This document shows positions 1 through 8,928 of a stretch of 63,431 bases of DNA, piece by piece. How positions within the stretch are numbered: position 1 is the first letter of the stretch; each line of letters opens with the position of its first letter. Below the pieces are notes generated by a model. That model had not been told where the DNA came from, did no database searches, and worked only from the letters and a program-made list of their open reading frames with translations. This DNA is from CAZQHK01 sp964593455. Its GTDB lineage: Bacteria; Muiribacteriota; CAYSPT01. Both the position numbers and the translations under genes were made by a program. The DNA lies in NCBI GenBank assembly GCA_964593455.1, contig CAZQHK010000029.1, positions 1-63,431 on the forward strand, written 5' to 3'.

Positions 1-2
1 CA

Positions 3-1616
3 CATGAAAGAGGATTTTCTATAGTTAGCTTTATTTGCATTATTTTCATTATTGGTATTCTCGTTTCAATATCTTTACCGCAATTCGCGAGCATGTCCTC
101 GGACCCTCGGCAGGCTCCCTATTCGTACCAGCCGTCCCCTGCACAATACGCCAGAGAGGAGCGGCCGGGACCCCGGTTATCGACACCGAACAACCGGCCG
201 TACGACACTACGTTTTTCAGAAACTACGGAGTCAATCCTTTCGTTGCCACCGAGGACGAAGTGTATTCCACCTTCGGGATGGATGTGGACACGGCTTCCT
301 ACACCATCGCCCGGCGGTTCCTGCAGGACGGCAATATGCCCGACAGGGAATCGGTCCGCACCGAGGAGTTTATCAACTACTTCGATCAGGATTATTACGA
401 TATGCAGGATTTGTTCTCCATCCATGTCGACGGGGCGTTGTCGGAGTTCGGCCGGCCGAACTATCATCTGCTTCGTGTCGGAGTAAAAGCTCGGGATGTA
501 GGTTTTGATGGTCGTAAAACAGCCAACATGGTCTTCGTGGTGGACGTGTCGGGGTCCATGGACCGTGAAGACCGCTTGGAGATGGTGAAACGGAACCTCT
601 ACCTGCTGGGTGAGAACCTTAAAGAAGGAGACCGGGTCGGTCTGGTCGTTTACGGGAGCGAGGGAAGAATTATATCCGATCTGACTTCCGATAAACAGTC
701 CATCATGGACGCGGTCAGCCGGCTTCATCCCGGCGGGTCGACCAATGCCGAGGAAGGACTGAAGTTGGCTTACAAGATGGCCAGCCGCGGATTCGAGGAA
801 GGCAAGATCAACCGTATTATTCTCTGCAGCGACGGGGTAGCCAACGTAGGCCGTACCGGACCGAAGTCCATCCTGTCCAGGGTGAAAAAGTTCGCCGAAA
901 AAGGCATTACTCTGACCACGCTCGGTTTCGGTATGGGAAACTACAACGACGTATTGATGGAACAGTTGGCCAACAGCGGCGACGGCAGTTATTACTATAT
1001 CGACCGCTTGAGTGAAGCCGAGCGGCTCTTTAAAAACGGTGCCGGCGCGCTCCTGCAGGTTATCGGCTCCGACGCCAAGGTGCAGGTTGAGTTCAACCCG
1101 GATATCGTGGATAGGTACCGCCTGTTGGGGTACGAGAACCGGCGTCTGGAGGCGGACGATTTCATGGACGATTCCGTGGACGCCGGGGAAGTCGGCGCCG
1201 GACAGACAGTCACCGCTCTTTACGAAATCAGGGTCAAAGACCAGGCAATTCAGAATCCGAATGGTTTTATCGGCCAGGTACGGATACGGTACATGAATGT
1301 GGATACCCGGCAAGTCGAACATATCGAGCGGGGAGTGCTGGTACGGGACGTTAACCATGAATTTTCGCAGATTAACCCGCGGTTCCGGCTGACCGCCGCC
1401 GTGGCCGAGTTCGCGGAAGTACTGAAGAAGAGCTATTGGGCCAAAGACAGTAGTTTAGGACACGTGCTCACCGTGGCGGAAGACGCCGTTAAGGACATGC
1501 GGCCCAGCCAGAACGACCTCGAGTTTCTTCGGCTGGTGGAGCGGGCCATGAATCTGGCCGGTGAGCAGCGGGCCGACCAGGTGTTCGGACCTCGCCGATA
1601 TAACGGAAAATCATGA
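3..1616 (+). CDS. von Willebrand factor A protein, YfbK-like, 5' partial
   Basis: This is a vWA-domain protein with the domain order of the YfbK family: an N-terminal vWF_A-type segment, a vWA domain and a C-terminal DUF3520-like domain. The metal-ion site motif DVSGS lies about 150 residues after the internal ATG at 93, and conserved threonine and aspartate loops follow (GGSTN, LCSDGVAN). The reading frame is open upstream of 93 to the window edge. It encodes an RGFSIVSF start followed by a hydrophobic helix ending IGILVSISLPQF, which closely resembles a type IV prepilin N-terminus. ATG 93 would cut this helix off, so I take the gene as entering from outside the window. The family role is unsettled; vWA domains usually bind proteins through a divalent metal. 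A strong terminator follows. Function confidence is high for the fold and low for the process. Confidence 0.85.
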   Translation, partial: HERGFSIVSFICIIFIIGILVSISLPQFASMSSDPRQAPYSYQPSPAQYAREERPGPRLSTPNNRPYDTTFFRNYGVNPFVATEDEVYSTFGMDVDTASYTIARRFLQDGNMPDRESVRTEEFINYFDQDYYDMQDLFSIHVDGALSEFGRPNYHLLRVGVKARDVGFDGRKTANMVFVVDVSGSMDREDRLEMVKRNLYLLGENLKEGDRVGLVVYGSEGRIISDLTSDKQSIMDAVSRLHPGGSTNAEEGLKLAYKMASRGFEEGKINRIILCSDGVANVGRTGPKSILSRVKKFAEKGITLTTLGFGMGNYNDVLMEQLANSGDGSYYYIDRLSEAERLFKNGAGALLQVIGSDAKVQVEFNPDIVDRYRLLGYENRRLEADDFMDDSVDAGEVGAGQTVTALYEIRVKDQAIQNPNGFIGQVRIRYMNVDTRQVEHIERGVLVRDVNHEFSQINPRFRLTAAVAEFAEVLKKSYWAKDSSLGHVLTVAEDAVKDMRPSQNDLEFLRLVERAMNLAGEQRADQVFGPRRYNGKS

Positions 1617-1668
1617 GGTAGATGGCACTCGACTAGCCTGAAATAAAAAAACAGGACAAAAACGAGCT

Positions 1669-1701
1669 GGGGGCGTTAAAAAAAACGCCCCCTTTTGGTT
1701 T
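1669..1701 (+). terminator. Intrinsic terminator after the vWA gene
   Basis: A perfect 9-bp stem (GGGGGCGTT at 1669-1677 with AACGCCCCC at 1684-1692), a 6-nt A loop and a T-rich tail (TTTTGGTTTT). It lies about 50 bp after the stop codon of the vWA gene. Confidence 0.9.
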
Positions 1702-2404
1702 TAAATTTTAAAAATTTGTCTTATTACTTCGAAATATTTGAAGCCATTCTCAATTGGGAAAAAGGATATTTATCTACATATATACATTAGTGCGGTGTGA
1801 AAAAAATCACTAAATAAAAGTGAGCTGCTTAACTTGAAATTTTCAGGTTGATTGAATACACTTTACATAAGTTATTCCTAATAACATGAAGTGCTTTGTG
1901 CTTTGTGGAAACATAACCAAGCCACGGGCAGGGGCGTGAAGGTGTTACAGTTTCTCAAGCTTGAAAAAGACTTTTCTATCTCCGTAGTTCATTGCTTCCT
2001 ATCGTTGTCCCATCCTGCTTCACATTTGAATAAAGACGTTCTTCAAAATACATCCCCTGCTGTTTATCCTGGAATACCAATTGAATCATGCCATTGAGGG
2101 TGAGCGGTTTCAGAAGTGCCGGTAACGAATATCAGGCACGGAGAAAATGAGTAAACTGTAGTTGTCGTACTACATCCTCTGATGTAATTACAGAAGCACG
2201 CGGCAACAGTCATTTGCCAGCCTCGCTTCGGCCATCATTGGCGCCGGGGCGCGGCTGGTTTTGTTTTTATTTTGGAACAACTGCCCATAAAATTTCCAGA
2301 GCAGATTAATCTATTTTCATCCCTGAAACCAGTTCAACCACAATAGAATATGTATTCAGAATATGTTAGTATGATCCTGGAAAGGATACATTGCAATCCA
2401 CGGT
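1702..2404. other. AT-rich intergenic spacer without a supported gene
   Basis: About 700 bp of visibly AT-rich sequence. Short open frames exist (for example 1891-2097) but show no recognisable product or ribosome site. The only structure I can name is the terminator-like hairpin near 2217-2269. The change in composition begins here and continues through the next gene. Confidence 0.5.
2217..2269 (+). terminator. Possible intrinsic terminator in the AT-rich spacer
   Basis: CCAGCC (2217-2222) can pair with GGCTGG (2253-2258). The stem continues after one mismatch as CGC with GCG, and a T-rich run (TTTTGTTTTT) follows. No transcript upstream of it is evident, so it may belong to a decayed gene or a small RNA. 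Confidence 0.35.
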
Positions 2405-4732
2405 ATGATTACCTATAAGATTAATTTTAAAACAATTCTATTGTTGACGTTCTTATCCGGGATGCCTGCTTTAATCTATGAAATTATGTGGATGAGGATG
2501 TTAAGCCAACTCCTGGGGAGCACGATTGTTGCCATCTCGATAATTACAGCTACGTTTATGTTAGGTTTATCACTGGGATCATATCTGTTCGGGCTCTATG
2601 CAGACAAGGTAAAAAGATATCTACGATTATATGCTTGGTTGGAATTCGGTATCGGGTTATCAGCCTTTATATTTCCTTTCGCGCTTACGTTCATAAAGGA
2701 AAACAAGTTGTTTCTGCTACCTTTTTCTTCTTCTCAATATACGTTTTTCATTATTCAGAAGGTAGTTTTTTCATCGATTATTCTGTTGATCCCTACTATT
2801 TTAATGGGCGGTACGCTGCCGGTTATAAGCAGATTTATCCACCGTAATTTGGCTACAACAGGCAGAAAACTCGGACACTTGTACAGTTTTAACATTGTTG
2901 GTTCAATCCTGGGTTGTCTCCTGGCCTCGTTTCTTATGATGGAACATCTCGGTTTAACCAGTTCGTTGCTGATTGCTTCTTCAGTCAATATACTTATTGG
3001 AATTACATGCTTGATAATCGATCAAAAATATTTTGTTACATCAGATGCTGAAAATGAGCCGGTTGGAAAAACATTTTTACAGAAATTAAGAGAAGTTAAA
3101 TCACCCTTCAAATTAACATTTGAGCAAAAAATAGTTTTACTCATTTTTGGACTATCAGGATTTACGGCCCTGGCTTATGAAGTTTTGTGGGTTCGCATGT
3201 TGATTTTTTGGTTGGGTAGCACAGTGTATTCTTTTGGCATTATTCTGGCTGTTTTTCTGGCTTGTCTGGCAGTGGGAAGTTTCATTGCCGCTTCCTTGAT
3301 CGACACCTGTTCAGAGAATAAATTAAAGATACTATTAGCTTTTCTAGAGATTTTCATAGGAGTATCAGCTTTTCTATCGATGTATTTGTATGCTGTTGCG
3401 GTTAAAAACTCACTCGATATAAATAGCCAGTTTTTCTTTTCATACAGTTTTGTTGGCATAAAAACCGGGTTTATTACGACGTTCCTGACATTTTTTTTAC
3501 TGACAATTCCATTCGGAATAATTTTTCCTTTGGTAATTAAGATTTTAGCCGGTAATAAAGATAAAGTGTGTGGATATCTTGGTTTAGGGTATGCAATAAA
3601 TACTTTGGGAGCAGTGTTTGGTTCTTTAATTACCGGCTTATTGTTAATTCCCCTTCTGGGAGTTCAAAAAAGCATTTCTTTGGTAGCTTGTGTCAACGTA
3701 ATAATTTGTTACTGTGTTGTCCTCTTGATACAAAAAGAAAAAGGAAAGTTGTATAAAGCACTTCTGCTTCCAGTCCTGGTCCTCTTGATAGCGGGAATGC
3801 AAATCATAGTCCCCGGAGATTTTCTAAAGAAGGTTATCGGTTCAAAAATACCGGGTGAGATTATTCATTTGAAGGAAGGCAGAGATTCAACGATTATCGT
3901 TATTGCTGATAAAGAAGGCATACCAAATTTGTGGATTGATGGTTTGGAAACCGCCGGTCCGATGGAATCGATGAAGTGGATCGCCCATGTTCCGATGCTC
4001 CTGTCATCCAAACCCCGGAAAACGCTTGTCATAGGCTTCGGGTCAGGACTAACTATGGGAACAATTACCAAGATGTATGGTGTGAAGGCAGATTGTGTCG
4101 AGCTAAGTGAAAGTGTTATTGAGGTTGGAGAAGCTTTTTCCGAATGGAATCATGATGTGTTACAGTCTCCGCTGGCTAATGTCATCCTGATGGATGGGCG
4201 CAATTTTATTGACTATACAAAAAACAAATATGACGTCATCATTGTTGACGGCGGGCATCCGTACCTGAATAGCTGCAGCAGCTTATTTTCAAAGGAGTTT
4301 TACGCTGCCTGTGCCAAAATACTGAAGGATGACGGGTTTATGGTGCAGTTTGTGCCTCGAGCCATATCTTCACGAGCGGACCATGACATCATGGTTCAAA
4401 CGTTTGCTTTTGTTTTTGATTATTCTTTCAGGATTCCAATGCTCAGCGATGATTTTGTATTTGGTACAAAAAAAACATTTCTCATTGAGGAGCAAAGGAT
4501 CAAGGGAAAAGTTTCTGCTAATCCACTGTTGACTAAGGATCTGGCTTCACTCGGTATTCCCGATACCACCATGCTGTTGCAGTATTTGAATTCGTTTCAA
4601 CTGATAGAGAGAATGTCACCAAGCGATACAAAAATTATAACTGACGATTCTCCCTTTATCGAATTTACCATTGCCCGTTATTTAAGGGAAGGATCAAGCA
4701 CTCCAGCCGGAATTCCCGCTAATGATCCGTAA
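2405..4732 (+). CDS. Membrane-fused spermidine synthase-like protein
   Basis: A 775-residue protein in two parts. The first roughly 480 residues form many hydrophobic helices in two similar halves; each half carries the signature ALIYEIMWMRML or ALAYEVLWVRML near its start, as in the 'fused MFS/spermidine synthase' family. The last 280 residues are a spermidine-synthase-type Rossmann methyltransferase fold, with a glycine loop (VIGFGSG), an acidic residue after strand 2 (ADCVELS) and IIVDGGHPY where aminopropyltransferases have their catalytic aspartates. True polyamine activity is therefore uncertain; the substrate may be something else bound at the membrane. The gene is markedly AT-rich, and rich in Ile, Leu and Lys compared with its neighbours, which suggests recent acquisition. 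No good ribosome site is seen directly before ATG 2405. Confidence 0.8.
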   Translation: MITYKINFKTILLLTFLSGMPALIYEIMWMRMLSQLLGSTIVAISIITATFMLGLSLGSYLFGLYADKVKRYLRLYAWLEFGIGLSAFIFPFALTFIKENKLFLLPFSSSQYTFFIIQKVVFSSIILLIPTILMGGTLPVISRFIHRNLATTGRKLGHLYSFNIVGSILGCLLASFLMMEHLGLTSSLLIASSVNILIGITCLIIDQKYFVTSDAENEPVGKTFLQKLREVKSPFKLTFEQKIVLLIFGLSGFTALAYEVLWVRMLIFWLGSTVYSFGIILAVFLACLAVGSFIAASLIDTCSENKLKILLAFLEIFIGVSAFLSMYLYAVAVKNSLDINSQFFFSYSFVGIKTGFITTFLTFFLLTIPFGIIFPLVIKILAGNKDKVCGYLGLGYAINTLGAVFGSLITGLLLIPLLGVQKSISLVACVNVIICYCVVLLIQKEKGKLYKALLLPVLVLLIAGMQIIVPGDFLKKVIGSKIPGEIIHLKEGRDSTIIVIADKEGIPNLWIDGLETAGPMESMKWIAHVPMLLSSKPRKTLVIGFGSGLTMGTITKMYGVKADCVELSESVIEVGEAFSEWNHDVLQSPLANVILMDGRNFIDYTKNKYDVIIVDGGHPYLNSCSSLFSKEFYAACAKILKDDGFMVQFVPRAISSRADHDIMVQTFAFVFDYSFRIPMLSDDFVFGTKKTFLIEEQRIKGKVSANPLLTKDLASLGIPDTTMLLQYLNSFQLIERMSPSDTKIITDDSPFIEFTIARYLREGSSTPAGIPANDP

Positions 4733-4771
4733 CGCAGTAGGTGTGGTCAGATCCGAGCCGTAGCAGAATGA

Positions 4772-6556
4772 CTACTGCCGTTTCCGGGTTAATTCAGGCA
4801 ACCGGTGCATGGCTTTAAGTTCCTTGAGTGCTTCGATGATTAGCCGCCGGTTCGCCGGATTGCTATACTGGATAAGTGCCCGCTGTTTTTTTCGTTCGCG
4901 GAATGTCTTCGGTACATATATTTCCTGGCCGGTAAACGGGTCTTTCCCGGTATGATACATGCAAGCCGATGACGTCATTGGTGACGGAGTGAAATCCTGG
5001 ATTTGTTCAGGGGCAATACCCTTACGGGCCAGGTAGAGCGCGAGCGGGAGGGTTGCGGTCAGGGACGAACCGGGATGTGCTGAAATAAAGTAGTTCACGA
5101 TGAAAATCTTCTTTTTGAGTTTTTGAGCTATTCGTTTGAACGTGTCGACAAACTGTTCATATACCGCAAACGGTGGTTTATTCATCAGCTTCAATACTTC
5201 GTCGGAATTATGCTCCGGCGCCACTTTCATCAACCCGCTTATGTGATGCTCGCAGATCTCTCTCAGGTACGCTTGGGCTCCCGGCCCGACCAGGAGATCG
5301 TACCGTAACCCGCTACCGATGAAAACGTGTTTGACGCCGTGAACCTGTCGCATCTTCCGGTAGAGCCGGATACATCGTTCGTATCCAAGCTCGAACTTCG
5401 GGCAGGTATCGGGTAGCAGGCACGTGCGGTGCGAGCAGAACTCGTGAGATTCCCACCGGCGGCACCGGGCTTTGTACATATTGGCCGTGGGACCGCCGAT
5501 GTCTGTAATCGTACCTTTAAAACAAGCTTGAGCAGCCAGGCGTTTCGTTTCGCGCAGAATCGATTTTTCTGATCGCGACTGCACGATCCGGCCCTGGTGA
5601 AAGTACAGTGAACAAAAAGCGCATTCTCCGCTACACCCGCGATGCGAGGTGATGGAGAACCGGACGGTTTCGAGTCCCGATATTCCCGAGTCCGCGTCAT
5701 ACATCGGGTGCCACATCCTGAGGTACGGGAGATCATAGATTGCGTCGAGTTTTTGTTGAGAGAGCGGCCAGGCCGGGGGGAATTGTATTACAAACCGGTT
5801 TCCGTGCCGCTGCACAATCGGTTTACCGGAAGCTGGTTCCATGGCGGCATACGTGACCCTGAACGCTTCAGCGAAAGCTTTTGTATCTGAGGCCGTTTCT
5901 TCAAACGGAGGGATCTCCTCCCAATTGGTGAGATTATCCAGGCCGGGCCGAACGACCGTGGTTCCTCGGATACCGTCAAGCAGCCGGGCCGGCTCTCCCT
6001 CGGCCAGACGCCGGGCAATCTCCTCAACCTGGCTCTCTCCCATACCGTACACGAGGATATCCGCTCTGGAATCGAGCAGGATGGATCGTCTCACCTTGTT
6101 GTCCCAGTAGTCGTAATGAGCCAGACGGCGCATACTTGCCTCGATGCCGCCGAGAACAATGACCGCGTCTTTAAAAGATTCACGAACCCGATTGGCATAA
6201 ACGATAGAGGCCCGGTCAGGTCTTAAGGCGGGCCGGTTGCCCGGTGAGTATCCATCGGCAGTCCGCGGCCGTTTGTTGGCCGTATAATTAGCAATCATAG
6301 AGTCGACGTTTCCCGCGGAAATCCCGAAAAAAAGTTCCGGTTTGCCGAGTTTCATGAAGTCGGCCGGGTTTCGCCAGTCGGGTTGGGCAATAATACCAAC
6401 ACGGTATCCCAGTTTTTCAAGTAGTCGGCCGATTACGCTCACTCCGAAAGAAGGATGGTCGATATACGCATCGCCGGTTATGAGAATGACATCACACATC
6501 TCCCATCCCCGTTGTTCCATGTCTTCTCGTGTGGTCGGAAGGAATGTGCCGGTCAT
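4772..6556 (-). CDS. ygiQ: YgiQ family radical SAM protein
   Basis: A member of the YgiQ radical SAM family (594 residues, close to family length). The N-terminus FLPTTREDMEQRGW...VILITGDAYIDHPSFG is characteristic and holds a cobalamin-binding-like region. The radical SAM cluster motif appears as CSGECAFC (CxxxCxxC), followed by SLYFHQGR. Family members are iron-sulfur enzymes whose reaction is not established. The start at 6556 is preferred over the in-frame ATG at 6568, because GGAGAG sits 4-5 nt before ATG 6556 and overlaps the earlier codon. It is the last gene of an operon with the methyltransferase and TPR genes; the gap to the methyltransferase stop is 22 nt. Confidence 0.93.
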   Translation of the reverse strand: MTGTFLPTTREDMEQRGWEMCDVILITGDAYIDHPSFGVSVIGRLLEKLGYRVGIIAQPDWRNPADFMKLGKPELFFGISAGNVDSMIANYTANKRPRTADGYSPGNRPALRPDRASIVYANRVRESFKDAVIVLGGIEASMRRLAHYDYWDNKVRRSILLDSRADILVYGMGESQVEEIARRLAEGEPARLLDGIRGTTVVRPGLDNLTNWEEIPPFEETASDTKAFAEAFRVTYAAMEPASGKPIVQRHGNRFVIQFPPAWPLSQQKLDAIYDLPYLRMWHPMYDADSGISGLETVRFSITSHRGCSGECAFCSLYFHQGRIVQSRSEKSILRETKRLAAQACFKGTITDIGGPTANMYKARCRRWESHEFCSHRTCLLPDTCPKFELGYERCIRLYRKMRQVHGVKHVFIGSGLRYDLLVGPGAQAYLREICEHHISGLMKVAPEHNSDEVLKLMNKPPFAVYEQFVDTFKRIAQKLKKKIFIVNYFISAHPGSSLTATLPLALYLARKGIAPEQIQDFTPSPMTSSACMYHTGKDPFTGQEIYVPKTFRERKKQRALIQYSNPANRRLIIEALKELKAMHRLPELTRKRQ

Positions 6557-6578
6557 TGTTCTCTCCATAGGGATCTAA

Positions 6579-7382
6579 TCAACGTGCTTTATGGCATTGA
6601 AAAATCAGGAAGTAAGGCACGATACGGGTGTCGGCTACGTGCGGGCATTGTTCAATCGCCGTTTCGTCGGCAAAGGGCTCGGTCAGACGGTCCACCTTAA
6701 ACCCGGTCTCTGTCAAGGTGTTGAAATACTTACTGAGTGTCCTAAAGAAACGCGGGACGCGAAACGGTTCCGTTTTCTCTCTGACATCCGGCGGCGCCGC
6801 GGTGAAATACCACTGGTCGATTTCCTTTTCAGGAGCAGATTTCTGCAGACCGAAATAGTTGCCGACTACCACTCCCTGCGGGTCACCTTCTTCATCTTCA
6901 ACCCATTGCCAGGTCCTGGTCATGGTACACGAATGGGTGATAGAGAATTGAAACAAACCTCCGGGTTTGAGTACCCGGTTTACTTCTTTAACACAACCGG
7001 CGTAATCAGCCATGTCCATAATGGCCATGGTGCTGATAGCGGTATCGAAGGACCCGTTATCAAAACGTCCTAATTCGTTCCCCCCGATCAGGTGATACTC
7101 TATTCCTAACGACCGGCGGTGTTCCTCCGCCCGGGCCGCATCAATCATGGCAGAGCTGATATCCACTCCCACCATGACTGCACCTCGTTTAGCTAATATC
7201 CGGGTGTTATAACCTTCTCCGCAGCCGATATCCAGTACGCGATTTCCGGAAAGGTCCGGCAATAAGGCGAAGAACGCCGGATTGTTTACGTATTCCCGGT
7301 AAACATCGTAACCGGCACGAACGCCTTCGGTCCAATTCCGGGCATTCTCATTCCAGTAGCGGGCCACCTGATTATCGTCCAT
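6579..7382 (-). CDS. Class I SAM-dependent methyltransferase
   Basis: A 267-residue protein with a methyltransferase type 11 core: motif I VLDIGCGEGYN, motif II VGVDIS with an acidic residue, a later TMAIMDM segment, and motif VLKPGGLFQFSI. It should transfer a methyl group from S-adenosylmethionine to a small molecule or other unknown acceptor in the cytoplasm. Its start overlaps the end of the upstream TPR gene by 11 bp, so the two are probably translationally coupled, and YgiQ follows. The C-terminal half (from about residue 150) is the likely substrate-binding part. The substrate cannot be read from sequence. Confidence 0.88.
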   Translation of the reverse strand: MDDNQVARYWNENARNWTEGVRAGYDVYREYVNNPAFFALLPDLSGNRVLDIGCGEGYNTRILAKRGAVMVGVDISSAMIDAARAEEHRRSLGIEYHLIGGNELGRFDNGSFDTAISTMAIMDMADYAGCVKEVNRVLKPGGLFQFSITHSCTMTRTWQWVEDEEGDPQGVVVGNYFGLQKSAPEKEIDQWYFTAAPPDVREKTEPFRVPRFFRTLSKYFNTLTETGFKVDRLTEPFADETAIEQCPHVADTRIVPYFLIFQCHKAR

Positions 7383-8796
7383 GCCTGGACTCCATTTCTT
7401 TCTTGAGAATAGTGATATTCTGGCGGGCTACCTTGCCGGGATGGCTGTCAGGAGCGGCTTTTTCCACTTCTTCCCAGAGGCGTATTGCTTTCTGGTATTC
7501 GTAGCTGTACGAATGAATCAAAGCCAGGTTGAACTTGGCTTCAAGGGAAGCAGGATCGAGTTCCAGAACTTTGAGAAAGTGGTCCCGGGCCGGTTTGTGG
7601 CGGTTGTAATGAAGGTAGATCAGACCGATCTCATAGAGTGCCCGTGTTTTTTCGGAAACATTGTCCTCCATATACTTTGTCAACAGAGAGATCGCCTGCG
7701 AACTCCGGTTGTACCGTATCAGGAGATTAACCGTCTCGGTGAGCCGTTCCCAGTTTACCGGATGTACGTCGAAGCCTGCTTGCAGCACCGCTTCGACCTT
7801 CTTCGGTAGACGCTGTTTGAGGTAAACCGCCGCCAGTTGGAGATATGTGGTAAACGGTTGATGAGGAAACTCCTGTAAGGTTTCCGAGAGTAAAATTTCG
7901 GCTTTTTCCAGCTGTCCGTTAGAGAGGTAGATCGTGCTGAGTGAAAGGCATATATCCGGGTTGGCGGTTTTCAATGACGGATTGTTTTTAAGGACCGTTT
8001 CGACCTGGTCATTTCGGCCGGTTTTAAAATAACAGTCGATCAACGCCAGCCAAAGATCGTCTTGTCCCGGGAAACGTTCGATTGATTTCTCCAGTAAACG
8101 TATAGCTTTCTCGTATTGTTTCAGGTTGATAAGTACTTCTGACAGCTCTTTGTACGCTTCGTAGAAGGTTTCATTCGCCTCGATCGCTTTTCGGAAACAG
8201 GCGGCTGCTCGTTCCAGGAAGGCCGGATCTTCCCGGTAGAATTTCCCCAACCGGAACTGGCCCATGGGATCCCGGTAGCTTGTATCCAGGGAGTCGATGG
8301 TCTGTTTCATTTCTAGCATCTCACGGTGAAAAAGGAAGCTGCAGGTAACTGATGGAGGAGTTTCGTCGCCGCCGGTTGGATGAAACACGAGTTTAACCAG
8401 GAAATGCTCAAGCTCATCGGGGACGGTAAACAACAGTCTGCTCTCACCCCATTGGTTGGGTTCGATGATCTGTTTAGCGCCTTCGGTCAAACATGGATAC
8501 TCCTCTTGTGATTCCAGGCACATCAGAACGGCATCGGTTCGGGGTGAAAACGTGCAGATATTCGAAGAAAAATTACCCACTTCCAGTTTGAGGCGGCACT
8601 CCACCTCACCGGCGCCGGAAAAGAATCCTTCACGCCTGGTAAATGACGGGACAGCCAGAAGGACCGTCACCGAGCCGAGAGAAAGTTCTTCTCCAACCAA
8701 TCGTCGTGCTTCTCCTGACACCGGACCTGACATGCAGATGAGAGAAAAAACACAGACCACAGTCAGAATTATTGTCAGTAATTTTGGGCGTAACAT
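7372..8796 (-). CDS. Secreted or periplasmic TPR protein
   Basis: A 474-residue protein. The N-terminus MLRPKLLTIILTVVCVFSLICMSG is a signal peptide, and the family-unknown region that follows (residues about 25-150) looks beta-rich. From about residue 165 to the end there is a chain of tetratricopeptide repeats, recognisable from repeated A..LY/KA(I).L...L..P patterns (for example YEKAIRLLEKSIERFP and LEKAEILLSETLQEFP). TPR domains bind other proteins. ATG 8796 is chosen because the longer frame begins with TTG at 8850 and would bury the signal peptide; AGGTG lies just before ATG 8796. It is the first gene of the operon with the methyltransferase and YgiQ genes. Confidence 0.82.
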   Translation of the reverse strand: MLRPKLLTIILTVVCVFSLICMSGPVSGEARRLVGEELSLGSVTVLLAVPSFTRREGFFSGAGEVECRLKLEVGNFSSNICTFSPRTDAVLMCLESQEEYPCLTEGAKQIIEPNQWGESRLLFTVPDELEHFLVKLVFHPTGGDETPPSVTCSFLFHREMLEMKQTIDSLDTSYRDPMGQFRLGKFYREDPAFLERAAACFRKAIEANETFYEAYKELSEVLINLKQYEKAIRLLEKSIERFPGQDDLWLALIDCYFKTGRNDQVETVLKNNPSLKTANPDICLSLSTIYLSNGQLEKAEILLSETLQEFPHQPFTTYLQLAAVYLKQRLPKKVEAVLQAGFDVHPVNWERLTETVNLLIRYNRSSQAISLLTKYMEDNVSEKTRALYEIGLIYLHYNRHKPARDHFLKVLELDPASLEAKFNLALIHSYSYEYQKAIRLWEEVEKAAPDSHPGKVARQNITILKKEMESRHGR

Positions 8797-8878
8797 ATCA
8801 CCTGTATTGTAGTTCACCTGCGGTTCTGTTGGCAAACTCAACCCTGCCAACTGCTTTTTCCGGGTTTTAAGACGTTTC

Positions 8879-8916
8879 TTTGACGATTGTTTCTATGGAA
8901 ACAGTCATTCGTCAAA
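8879..8916. other. Stem-loop between two minus-strand genes
   Basis: TTTGACGA (8879-8886) pairs with TCGTCAAA (8909-8916), and an inner TGTTTC/GAAACA stem closes a TATG loop. On the minus strand it lies after the glycine-zipper gene and before the TPR gene. There is no T run next to it, so it may be a processing or weak termination site rather than a standard terminator. Confidence 0.4.
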
Positions 8917-8928
8917 AGAGGAGGCAGA

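Noticed and set aside
177..1358. Long open frame on the minus strand inside the vWA gene
   Set aside because: It runs antisense to a gene with clear motifs, has no ribosome site and no recognisable product; similar antisense frames occur at 27395-28639 and 62081-63319, an effect of codon use in this genome.
1891..2097. Possible 68-residue gene in the AT-rich spacer
   Set aside because: No ribosome site, no recognisable domain, and unusual amino-acid use.
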